64,000 bases of DNA from Fodinibacter sp963707895 (GTDB taxonomy: Bacteria; Actinomycetota; Actinomycetes; Actinomycetales; Dermatophilaceae), in NCBI GenBank assembly GCA_963707895.1, contig CAVPRS010000003.1, positions 186,001 to 250,000 of the forward strand, given 5' to 3'. Position numbers and translations under genes: made by a program. Under the pieces are notes generated by a model. It was not told the origin of the DNA and did not search any database. It saw nothing but the letters and a program-made list of their open reading frames with translations. Below, piece by piece: positions 7,190 through 14,141 of this stretch. Within the stretch, counting starts at the first letter, position 1; each line of letters opens with the position of its first letter.

Positions 7190-8044
7190 TCACCAGGGGC
7201 CGTAGAGCCGCTCGGAGTTCTCGCTGAGGGCCTGGCACAGCGTGGGCACGGCGACCCCGAGCACCGCCGCCATGGCCCGCACGGTCAGGGGGACCAACGC
7301 CGGTGAGTTCGTCGCCCCGCGCCACGGGTGCGGGGTCAGGTAGGGGGCATCGGTCTCGACGAGGAGCAGCTCGAGGGGGGTGACCGCGAGGGCGTCGCGC
7401 AGCGTCTTCGAGCTCTTGAAGGTGACCGTGCCGCTGAACGAGAGGTGGTAGCCGCGCTCGACGCACACTCGGGCCATCTCGGGGCCGCCGGAGAAGCAGT
7501 GCATCACCGTGCGGTCAGGAGCGCCCTCCTCGGCGAGCACCCGCAGCACGTCGTCGTGGCTGTCGCGGTCGTGGATCTGCAGGGTGCGGTCGAGCCGCTT
7601 GGCGAGGTCGATGTGCCAGCGGAACGAGTCCTGCTGTGCCGGAGCACCCTCCGGGCCGGTGCGGTAGTAGTCGAGCCCGGTCTCCCCCACCACGCGCACC
7701 CGGGGGGCGGAGGCGAGCCGCTCGATCTCGGCGTACGCCGCCTGGAGCCCACCGCTCGCGGCCAGGGCCGGCACCTCGTTGGGGTGCAGGGCCACGCCGG
7801 CGAGCACACCGGCGTACCGCTCGGCGGCCTCGACGGCGAACCGGGCGCCGGGCAGGTCGCACCCGATCTGCACGACCCGGTCGACCCCCACCGCGGCAGC
7901 GTCGGCGAGCACCGGGCCGAGGTCGTCGACCGTGACGGCCGCGCCCTCTCGGCTGATGTCGAGGTGGGTGTGGTTGTCGACCACCGCGATCGGCAACGGG
8001 TCGGGCGGCTGTGGCTCCCCTCGACGGCTCGGCTGCGACGTCAC
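7190..8044 (-). CDS. tatD: TatD family metal-dependent deoxyribonuclease
   Basis: TatD proteins are TIM-barrel amidohydrolase-type nucleases with 3'-5' DNase activity. The 284-residue protein shows the metal motif DNHTHLD (residues 23-29), ALHPNEV, the GETGLDYY segment that carries the bridging Glu, HDRDSHDD, MHCFSGG and LLVETDAPYL, all family landmarks in the expected order. It starts 4 bases after metG ends and so belongs to the same transcript. The adjacent metG-tatD pair is widely conserved. Confidence 0.93.
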   Translation of the reverse strand: MTSQPSRRGEPQPPDPLPIAVVDNHTHLDISREGAAVTVDDLGPVLADAAAVGVDRVVQIGCDLPGARFAVEAAERYAGVLAGVALHPNEVPALAASGGLQAAYAEIERLASAPRVRVVGETGLDYYRTGPEGAPAQQDSFRWHIDLAKRLDRTLQIHDRDSHDDVLRVLAEEGAPDRTVMHCFSGGPEMARVCVERGYHLSFSGTVTFKSSKTLRDALAVTPLELLLVETDAPYLTPHPWRGATNSPALVPLTVRAMAAVLGVAVPTLCQALSENSERLYGPW

Positions 8045-8048
8045 CGGG

Positions 8049-9851
8049 TCAGGCCCCCGCCGCCCGGGCGAGCTCCTCGTCGACCACCGACTCGTCGAGC
8101 TTGGTGAAGACCGGCGCCGGCTTGCTGATCGGCGTGCCGACCACGACCGGACGCGACTCCCAGCTCGGGGTGGTCGAGTAGTCGCCCGTGATCACCGGGT
8201 AGGAGCGCCCCTCGTCGCCGGCGTCGAGGCCGGTCACCGTCTCGAGGCGCGGCATCGGCACGAACGCACCGTCGCCGCCGAGCACCGCGTCGACCCGGTT
8301 GGCCGCGTGCGGCAGGAACGGCGCGAGCATCGTGTTGAGGTCGGACACGCACTGCACCAGGGTGTGCAGCACCGTGGCCAGCCGCTCGCGCTGGTCGTCG
8401 CCCTTGAGCTTGAACGGCTCGGTGCGCGAGACGTAGGCGTTGACCTCGCCGACGACGCGCATCGCCTCGGCGATCGCGGACTTCTGGCGGTGCCGCTCGA
8501 GCAGGTTCCCGACGGCGTCGAACCCCGCGAGCACCGTGGCGCGCACCTCGTCGTCGACCGGCTCGAGGGGTCCCGGCTGCGGGATCTCGCCGAAGTTCTT
8601 CGCGACCATGGCGGCCGTGCGCGAGACGAGGTTGCCCCAGCCCGCGACGAGCTCGGAGTTGTTGCGCTGCACGAAGTCGCGCCAGGTGAAGTTGGCGTCC
8701 TGGTTCTCGGGCCCCGCGGCGCAGATGAAGTAGCGGATGCCGTCGGGCCCGTAGCGCTCGAGCACGTCGCGCACGAGGATCGTGTAGCCGCGCGAGGTCG
8801 AGAACTGCTTCCCCTCCATCGTGAGGTACTCGCTCGACACGACCTCGGTCGGCAGGTTGAGCTCGCCGAAGACGCCGGGCTCGCCGCCGCGACTCCCCTT
8901 TCCGGCGTACCCCAGCAGCTCGGCCGGCCAGATCTGGCTGTGGAAGGTGATGTTGTCCTTGCCCATGAAGTAGTGCGAGACCGCCTCGGGGTCGTTCCAC
9001 CACTCGCGCCAGCGCTCGGGGTCGCCCTTGCGGCGGGCCCACTCGACGGATGCCGAGAGGTAGCCGACGACCGCGTCGAACCACACGTAGAGCCGCTTGG
9101 TGGGGTTGTCGCGCCAGCCGTCGAGCGGCACCGGGATGCCCCAGTCGATGTCGCGGGTCATGGCGCGCGGACGGATGTCGTCGAGGATGTTGAGGCTGAA
9201 CTTGATGACGTTGGGCCGCCAGGTGCCCGACGCCGCCCGCTCCTCGAGCCAGGCCCGTAGGGCGTCGGCGAGCGCGGGCAGGTCGAGCAGGAAGTGCTGG
9301 GTCTCGACGAACTCCGGTGTCTCGCCGTTGATCCGGCTGCGCGGGTCGATCAGGTCAGTGGGGTCGAGCTGGTTGCCGCAGTTGTCGCACTGGTCGCCGC
9401 GCGCCTCGCCGTAGCCGCAGATCGGGCAGGTGCCCTCGATGTAGCGGTCAGGAAGGGTGCGTCCGGTCGACGGCGAGATGGCGCCCTGGGTGGTCTGCTC
9501 GACCATGTAGCCGTTTGCCCAGACCTGGGTGAAGAGCTCCTGCGCGACCGCGTAGTGGTTGGCCGTGGTCGTGCGCGTGTAGAGGTCGTAGGAGCAGCCG
9601 AGGTCGGTGAGCTCGCTCGCGATGACGGCGTGGTTGGCGTCGACGAACTCGCGCGGGGTCACCTGCGCCTGGTCGGCGAGCACGAGGATGGGTGTGCCGT
9701 GCTCGTCGGACCCGCTCACCATGAGCACGTCGTGGCCCGCCATCCGCATGTAGCGGCTGAAGACGTCGGAGGGCACGCCGAACCCGGCGACGTGGCCGAG
9801 GTGGCGCGGGCCGTTGGCGTACGGCCAGGCGACGGCGGAGAGGACCTTCAT
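8049..9851 (-). CDS. metG: Methionyl-tRNA synthetase
   Basis: MetG charges tRNA-Met. The 600-residue protein starts MKVLSAVAWPYANGPRHLGH, with the HIGH-type motif RHLGH at about residues 16-20. It has a zinc knuckle with CPIC and CDNC pairs (about 140-165) and a KMSKS equivalent written KQFSTSR (about 347-353). An anticodon-binding helical domain follows. No C-terminal tRNA-binding EMAP-like domain is seen, as in many actinobacterial MetG of this length. Its ATG lies 8 bp after a TAGGAT box. It is divergent from the DUF4126 gene at 10013 and heads the metG-tatD group. Confidence 0.96.
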   Translation of the reverse strand: MKVLSAVAWPYANGPRHLGHVAGFGVPSDVFSRYMRMAGHDVLMVSGSDEHGTPILVLADQAQVTPREFVDANHAVIASELTDLGCSYDLYTRTTTANHYAVAQELFTQVWANGYMVEQTTQGAISPSTGRTLPDRYIEGTCPICGYGEARGDQCDNCGNQLDPTDLIDPRSRINGETPEFVETQHFLLDLPALADALRAWLEERAASGTWRPNVIKFSLNILDDIRPRAMTRDIDWGIPVPLDGWRDNPTKRLYVWFDAVVGYLSASVEWARRKGDPERWREWWNDPEAVSHYFMGKDNITFHSQIWPAELLGYAGKGSRGGEPGVFGELNLPTEVVSSEYLTMEGKQFSTSRGYTILVRDVLERYGPDGIRYFICAAGPENQDANFTWRDFVQRNNSELVAGWGNLVSRTAAMVAKNFGEIPQPGPLEPVDDEVRATVLAGFDAVGNLLERHRQKSAIAEAMRVVGEVNAYVSRTEPFKLKGDDQRERLATVLHTLVQCVSDLNTMLAPFLPHAANRVDAVLGGDGAFVPMPRLETVTGLDAGDEGRSYPVITGDYSTTPSWESRPVVVGTPISKPAPVFTKLDESVVDEELARAAGA

Positions 9852-9859
9852 GGGCCCTG

Positions 9860-9865
9860 ATCCTA
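9860..9865 (-). promoter_or_regulatory. -10 box of near-leaderless promoter, metG
   Basis: TAGGAT on the minus strand ends 8 bp before the metG ATG, leaving room for at most a base or two of leader. Confidence 0.5.
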
Positions 9866-10012
9866 GGCGGCGCCGACAACGCGTTTTCGCCGTGCCCCAC
9901 CACGTGCAACGGTTCGGTCACGGGCAGCACGCCCGGGACTACGCTGACCCCGAAGCGATGTTGCTCTGTCGGTGCGGTCGCGCGGTGCGGCTGCCGTCAC
10001 AAGGAGGACGCC

Positions 10013-10615
10013 GTGCTGGCTGCCCTCACGGGGATGGGACTGTCCGCCGCGGCGGGCCTGAACGCCTACATCCCGTTCCTCGTCGTCGCGCTCATCGCCC
10101 GGTTCACCGACTACATCGTGCTGCCGGTCGGCTACGAGTGGATCGAGAGCAACTGGGCGATCGGCATCGGCGCCGCACTGCTGCTCGCCGAGATCGTGCT
10201 CGACAAGATCCCCGCCGTCGACACGATCAACGACACGATCCAGACCTTCATCCGCCCGAGCATGGGTGGGTTGATCTTCGCCGCCACCACCGCCGCCGCC
10301 CAGCTCGACAACTCCACCTGGATGAAGGAGAACCCCTGGGTCTCGGTGGTGCTCGGTGTGCTGATCTCCGGGCTGGTGCACGCCGGCAAGATGGCGGCCC
10401 GACCCGTCATCAACATCGGCACCGTCGGCACCGGTGCCCCGGTGGTCTCCACGGTCGAGGACGTCGGGTCGCTCGGCCTGTCACTCATCGCGCTCATCGC
10501 GCCCGTTCTCGTCATCCTCTGCCTGGCCCTGCTCGCCTGGCTGCTGATCTGGATGTGGCTGCGGGTGCGCCGGTGGAGGCGCACCCGACGCGACCCCGCC
10601 TACACCTCCCCCTGA
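10013..10615 (+). CDS. DUF4126 family membrane protein
   Basis: This 200-residue protein is mostly membrane segments: MLAALTGMGLSAAAGLNAYIPFLVVALIAR at the start, a middle helix around LLLAEIVLDKIP, and two long C-terminal helices ending in a basic RVRRWRRTRR tail. The AAAGLNAYIPFL opening and the EIVLDKIPAVD segment are what I recognise of DUF4126. Function is unknown. The GTG at 10013 has a very good AAGGAGG 5 bases upstream, unlike many neighbours, so it is translated from a leadered mRNA. It is divergent from metG and convergent with the lipoprotein gene, only 12 bases apart. Confidence 0.75.
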   Translation: MLAALTGMGLSAAAGLNAYIPFLVVALIARFTDYIVLPVGYEWIESNWAIGIGAALLLAEIVLDKIPAVDTINDTIQTFIRPSMGGLIFAATTAAAQLDNSTWMKENPWVSVVLGVLISGLVHAGKMAARPVINIGTVGTGAPVVSTVEDVGSLGLSLIALIAPVLVILCLALLAWLLIWMWLRVRRWRRTRRDPAYTSP

Positions 10616-10627
10616 CCGGTCGGGCGG

Positions 10628-11389
10628 TCAGTTCTCGATCAGGTCGGCAGGCGCCGGCTGGTTGAACGTGCGGGCCCGGTCCCAGTCGGTGAAGGTGAGG
10701 TCGGACGGGTCGGTCGGCGGGCCGACGACCCGCAGCAGGGCGCCGCTGCCGTCGGCGGCCACCCACATCCGGGCCCCGCCCTCAGGGCCGAGCACGAACG
10801 CCTGCTGCCCGTCGAGCTCGGCGCGGGTCGCCTCGCCGGTGTCGGACTCGAGCACGGTGAACTCGGGCATGGAGAAGGTGTTCGTGAGCAGCGTGCGCAG
10901 GGTGAACGACCCCAGCTCGGTCGCGTCGCTCTCCCTGATGGGCGCGTACTTGCCGACCATCTTGGCGGCGTTCGCGGGGTCTCCCGTGGTCTCGGCCCAG
11001 TAGCCCTCGTCGCCGCCCACCCAGTAGCCGTCGCCGACGGTGAGCACCTCGGCCGTGCCACCGTCGGGTGTGGTGATGAAGACGGTCTGGTTCGACCCGT
11101 CGGCCAGGCCCTCGACGTCGATGCCGAGCAGGGCGCCCTCACGGGTGACGGTGCCCTTCGCGTGCCCCGACTGCGCCGAGAGGGACGCCGTGCGCGCCGC
11201 CCGGTAGGCGTCGGCCACCGACGTCACCGTCTCGTTGGGGGTGGACGTGGGGCCGGTCGACGTCCCGGCACTGGAGGTGGCCGGGGAGCTGTCCGTGGGT
11301 GTGGCGTCGTCGGTGCACCCGGCGAGCAGGGCCGTCGCCACGGCGACGGGCAGCAGCCCGCGGACCAGCCGGCCCCTGGTGGTCAGCAC
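10628..11389 (-). CDS. Predicted lipoprotein (LppX/LprG-like)
   Basis: The 253-residue protein has a short basic N terminus, a hydrophobic helix and the lipobox LLAGC with Cys25, so it should be lipid-anchored outside the membrane. A Thr/Ser/Pro-rich linker (about residues 26-60) leads to a beta-rich domain reminiscent of LppX/LprG-type lipid-binding lipoproteins; that match is by general pattern only. I chose the GTG at 11389 because GAGGAG lies 7 bases upstream and the signal peptide then has normal length. It is followed closely by the convergent DUF4126 gene. Confidence 0.7.
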   Translation of the reverse strand: MLTTRGRLVRGLLPVAVATALLAGCTDDATPTDSSPATSSAGTSTGPTSTPNETVTSVADAYRAARTASLSAQSGHAKGTVTREGALLGIDVEGLADGSNQTVFITTPDGGTAEVLTVGDGYWVGGDEGYWAETTGDPANAAKMVGKYAPIRESDATELGSFTLRTLLTNTFSMPEFTVLESDTGEATRAELDGQQAFVLGPEGGARMWVAADGSGALLRVVGPPTDPSDLTFTDWDRARTFNQPAPADLIEN

Positions 11390-11473
11390 GGTGCGCTCCT
11401 CACGTCGACGAACGGCCATGCTAGGCGTGGCCCCGTGGCCCGGGTCGCACCCGCCGTCCGCACCGCGTGGCGC

Positions 11474-12064
11474 TCAGCCGGCGTCGTGCAGGCCGCGCAC
11501 GACCAGCGGCACCGCGGCCCGCACGAACGCGGGGCGTTGCGCCGACGGCATCCGGATGGCGCTGGCGAGAACGCCTTCGATCGCGGCGACGCCCACGGCC
11601 GCGTGCAGCGCGGGGTCCTCCTGGCCGGTGCAGCGCACCAGCTCCTCGACGACGCGCACCAGTCCCTGGCGCCACGGGTCGAAGACGGCCATCAGCTCCG
11701 GGCGTCGGGCGGCCTCGAGCGCCAGCTCGGCCTGGGTGCGCACGATCTCGGGGCGGTGCAGCCACAGCAGCAGCAGGTCGGTGACGGCTGCGGCGACGGC
11801 CTCGGGGTCCTCGGCGTGGGGTGCGGCCGCGGCGGCCATCGCGTCGACGTCCTGCGCGAGCAGGCCGCCCACGTGCTCGGTGAGCCCGACGAGGAGGGCG
11901 AGCCGGGTGCGCAGGTAGGCCGAGCAGGTGCCCTCGGGCAGGCCGGCCCGGGCGTCGACGGCCCGGTGGGTGAGCCCGCGCAGCCCGGACTCGGCGACGA
12001 CGTCGACCGCCGCCTCGAGCAGCTCTGCCCGGCGGCCGCCGCGCGCACTGGGAGGCGGTGTCAC
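11474..12064 (-). CDS. TetR family transcriptional regulator
   Basis: The 196-residue protein has an N-terminal TetR HTH (RRAELLEAAVDVVAESGLRGLTHRAVDARAGLPEGTCSAYLRTRLALLVGL, about residues 11-60, with the usual GLT...G...Y..F-like spacing) and a helical C-terminal domain. No start has a good ribosome binding site. The GTG at 12064 is favoured because a CACAAT box ends 6 bp upstream, fitting the local leaderless pattern. It is divergent from a 62-residue membrane protein gene, and two tandem palindromes sit at that gene's promoter, so this regulator very probably represses it. Confidence 0.8.
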   Translation of the reverse strand: MTPPPSARGGRRAELLEAAVDVVAESGLRGLTHRAVDARAGLPEGTCSAYLRTRLALLVGLTEHVGGLLAQDVDAMAAAAAPHAEDPEAVAAAVTDLLLLWLHRPEIVRTQAELALEAARRPELMAVFDPWRQGLVRVVEELVRCTGQEDPALHAAVGVAAIEGVLASAIRMPSAQRPAFVRAAVPLVVRGLHDAG

Positions 12065-12124
12065 CTCGCCATTGTGTCGCCCCCGAGGGCGGGTGCGCGG
12101 GAACAGTCCGGGTCGGCCCGGGGT

Positions 12125-12158
12125 TTCTACTGGTGTAGAATCCTCTACATCCGTAGAA
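12125..12158. promoter_or_regulatory. Twin palindromic operators for the TetR regulator
   Basis: TTCTACTGGTGTAGAA (12125-12140) is a perfect inverted repeat with 6-bp arms and a 4-bp centre. It is followed by a second copy of the same consensus, TCTAC-4-GTAGA, at 12144-12157. The inner half-sites also make a GTAGA-4-TCTAC repeat. The two operator centres are 18 bp apart. The right arm of the first copy contains TAGAAT, a good -10 box, so binding would cover the promoter of the small membrane protein gene at 12170. Confidence 0.75.
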
Positions 12159-12169
12159 AGGAATGTCTC

Positions 12170-12358
12170 ATGGGTCCCATCACCGGCCTTGCCACCATCG
12201 CCACCGCCCTCGTCGTCCTCGTGGTCGTCAGCGCGGTCGTCGTGCTCGCCCTCACAGTCGCGTACGTCGTGCCGGCCGCCAGGCTCACCCGCACCGACCG
12301 GATGAGCCGGCGGATCAGCATCCCCCGCTACTACCTGCACCCCGTCGCCGCGCACTGA
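12170..12358 (+). CDS. Small single-pass membrane protein, TetR-controlled
   Basis: This 62-residue protein starts at ATG 12170, with AAAGGAA 7 bases upstream. It has one long hydrophobic segment (about residues 8-38, rich in Val/Ala/Leu) followed by a basic, aromatic tail ending in PRYYLHPVAAH. I do not recognise the family. The promoter carries twin TetR-type operators, so it is likely induced when the divergent TetR protein is released. Such pairs in which the regulated gene is a tiny membrane protein are unusual, since TetR partners are more often transporters or enzymes. Confidence 0.65.
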   Translation: MGPITGLATIATALVVLVVVSAVVVLALTVAYVVPAARLTRTDRMSRRISIPRYYLHPVAAH

Positions 12359-12377
12359 CCCCGCGACAGCGGTCGGT

Positions 12378-12435
12378 CGAGGGGTCACGACGCGCCCACA
12401 GGTCCCGTCGAGGACCGGCGTGTCGTGACCCCTCG
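12378..12435. terminator. Hairpin after small membrane protein gene
   Basis: CGAGGGGTCACGAC (12378-12391) pairs perfectly with 12422-12435, a 14-bp stem around a 30-nt loop that starts 20 bases after the stop codon at 12358. Probable terminator. Confidence 0.6.
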
Positions 12436-12496
12436 TGCACGGCGAACTCCCAGCAGACCCCCAGCGGGCATCCGGCGGACGTCCGGGTTCGCGGCA

Positions 12497-12502
12497 TAAC
12501 CT
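12497..12502 (+). promoter_or_regulatory. -10 box of leaderless promoter, CPBP gene
   Basis: TAACCT ends 7 bp before the ATG at 12510, and no ribosome binding site is present. Confidence 0.55.
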
Positions 12503-12509
12503 GACGCCC

Positions 12510-13253
12510 ATGCGGCGCAGGAACCTCACCGAGACCTGGCTCGTCCTCGGTGTCTCACTCGGCGCCTCGGCGGTCTGGTCGCTCCTTCGCATCCTCGACA
12601 AGCTGACCCGGGCCGAGTCGCTCGGCTCGCAGACCACCGCGATGAACAGCTCGGTCACCCCCGACCGTCCGTGGCTCGACCTCGCCTACCAGCTCACCGG
12701 CATCGTCATCGCCCTGGTTCCGGTGCTGCTCGCGCTGCACCTGCTGCGGCGCGACGACCCGGCCGAGCCGCACACGATGGGCTTCGACCTGCGCCGCCCG
12801 TGGCAGGACCTCTGGCGCGGCGTGCTCCTCTCGGCCGCGATCGGGCTGCCGGGGCTGGCGCTCTACGCCGCCGCCAAGGCCCTCGACCTCAACACCACGA
12901 TCGCCGCCGCCAACCTGGCCGGCGCGTGGTGGACGATCCCGGTGCTCGTGCTCGCGGCCGCGCAGAACGCCGTGCTCGAGGAGGTCGTCATGGTCGGCTA
13001 CCTCTTCAGCCGCTGGGGCTCGGTCGGCTGGGGCAAGTGGCGGATCATCCTGACCAGCGCCCTGATCCGCGGCAGCTACCACCTCTACCAGGGCTTCGGC
13101 GGGTTCGTCGGCAACCTGGTGATGGGCATCATCTTCGGCTGGTTCTACACGCGCACGAAACGGGTCATGCCGCTCGTCGTCGCGCACACCATCCTCGACG
13201 TCGTGGCCTTCGTCGGCTACGCCCTGCTCAAGAGCCGCCTCAGCTGGCTCTGA
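12510..13253 (+). CDS. CPBP family intramembrane metalloprotease
   Basis: The 247-residue protein has about six membrane segments and the CPBP (Abi/CAAX protease-like) motifs in order: NAVLEEVVMVGYLFSRW with the paired Glu (about residues 156-157), RGSYHLYQGFGGFVGN with a metal-binding His, and VVAHTILDVVAF with a second His. In classical members motif 1 is EExxxR; here the Arg is displaced, so I am less sure of catalytic activity than of fold. Family members process prenylated proteins or peptides, or act in bacteriocin immunity. The ATG at 12510 lies 7 bp after TAACCT (leaderless). It is convergent with sdhB across two strong hairpins. Confidence 0.85.
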   Translation: MRRRNLTETWLVLGVSLGASAVWSLLRILDKLTRAESLGSQTTAMNSSVTPDRPWLDLAYQLTGIVIALVPVLLALHLLRRDDPAEPHTMGFDLRRPWQDLWRGVLLSAAIGLPGLALYAAAKALDLNTTIAAANLAGAWWTIPVLVLAAAQNAVLEEVVMVGYLFSRWGSVGWGKWRIILTSALIRGSYHLYQGFGGFVGNLVMGIIFGWFYTRTKRVMPLVVAHTILDVVAFVGYALLKSRLSWL

Positions 13254-13300
13254 GCCGTCCCTGCACCGACCGACAGGTCACCGCAGGGACACCCTGCCGG

Positions 13301-13331
13301 CCCCGGACCGACCAAACAGGTCGGTCCGGGG
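13301..13331. terminator. Hairpin terminator (CPBP/sdhB convergent gap), copy 1
   Basis: A perfect 13-bp stem, 13301-13313 with 13319-13331, closes a 5-nt loop AAACA. It lies in the 144-bp gap between convergent genes. Confidence 0.7.
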
Positions 13332-13348
13332 ACCGGCCCCCGGTCGCC

Positions 13349-13383
13349 GTGGGGCCCGCCGCGTTCTGGGCGGCGGGCCCCAC
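13349..13383. terminator. Hairpin terminator (CPBP/sdhB convergent gap), copy 2
   Basis: A perfect 14-bp GC stem, 13349-13362 with 13370-13383, closes a 7-nt loop. It is placed just after the sdhB stop and probably terminates the sdh operon. Confidence 0.7.
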
Positions 13384-13397
13384 GTGCACGGGGGACC

Positions 13398-14141
13398 TCA
13401 GTGACCGGTGCGCCAGGCCTTCATCAGGTCGGAGTTCAGCGTCGAGATGACGTCCTGCGGGATGCCCTTGGGGCAGGCCTGGGAGCAGGCGCCGATGTTG
13501 GTGCAGCCACCGAAGCCCTCGGCGTCGTGCTGGTCGACCATCGAGACCACGCGCGCCATCCGCTCCGGCTGGCCCTGGGGCAGCTCGGCGAGGTGGGTGA
13601 CCTTGGCGCCCATGAAGAGCATCGCGCTGGCGTTGGGACAGGCGGCGACGCAGGCCCCGCAGCCGATGCACTCGGCCGCCTGGAAGGCCCGGTCGGCGGC
13701 CGGCTTCGGCACCGGCACCGCGTGGGCGTCGGGAGCCGAGCCGGTGTTGACCGAGATGTAGCCGCCGGCCTGGATGATCCGGTCGAAGGCGCCGCGGTCG
13801 ACGACGAGGTCCTTGATGACCGGGAAGGCGCTGGCCCGCCACGGCTCGATGGTGATGACCTCGCCGTCGCTGAAGCTGCGCATGTGCAGCTGGCAGGTGG
13901 TGGCCTTCTCGGGGCCGTGGGCCTGGCCGGAGATCATCAGGCCGCACATGCCGCAGATGCCCTCGCGACAGTCGGAGTCGAACGCGATGGGCTCCTCGCC
14001 CTCGGCGTTCAGCTGCTCGTTGAGCACGTCGAGCATCTCGAGGAAGCTCATGTCGGGGCTGATGTCCTTGACCTTGTACGTCACCAGGCGCCCGGTGTGC
14101 CGAGGGCCGGCCTGACGCCAGATCTTGAGAGTTAGGTTCAC
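13398..14141 (-). CDS. sdhB: Succinate dehydrogenase iron-sulfur subunit
   Basis: SdhB carries electrons from SdhA FAD to quinone through three Fe-S clusters. The 247-residue protein has the plant-ferredoxin-like 2Fe-2S motif CREGICGMCG with its distant partner Cys (about residues 58-83). It also has the two C-terminal motifs CIGCGACVAACP and CTNIGACSQACP for the 4Fe-4S and 3Fe-4S clusters. The ATG at 14141 overlaps the sdhA stop by 4 bases (ATGA), so translation is coupled. This is the three-gene sdhCAB form with a single membrane anchor, as in corynebacteria. Confidence 0.96.
   Translation of the reverse strand: MNLTLKIWRQAGPRHTGRLVTYKVKDISPDMSFLEMLDVLNEQLNAEGEEPIAFDSDCREGICGMCGLMISGQAHGPEKATTCQLHMRSFSDGEVITIEPWRASAFPVIKDLVVDRGAFDRIIQAGGYISVNTGSAPDAHAVPVPKPAADRAFQAAECIGCGACVAACPNASAMLFMGAKVTHLAELPQGQPERMARVVSMVDQHDAEGFGGCTNIGACSQACPKGIPQDVISTLNSDLMKAWRTGH

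Noticed and set aside
11474..12658. N-terminal extension of the TetR gene to 12658
   Set aside because: The extra residues are low-complexity and would run through the twin operators, the divergent small gene and the following hairpin.
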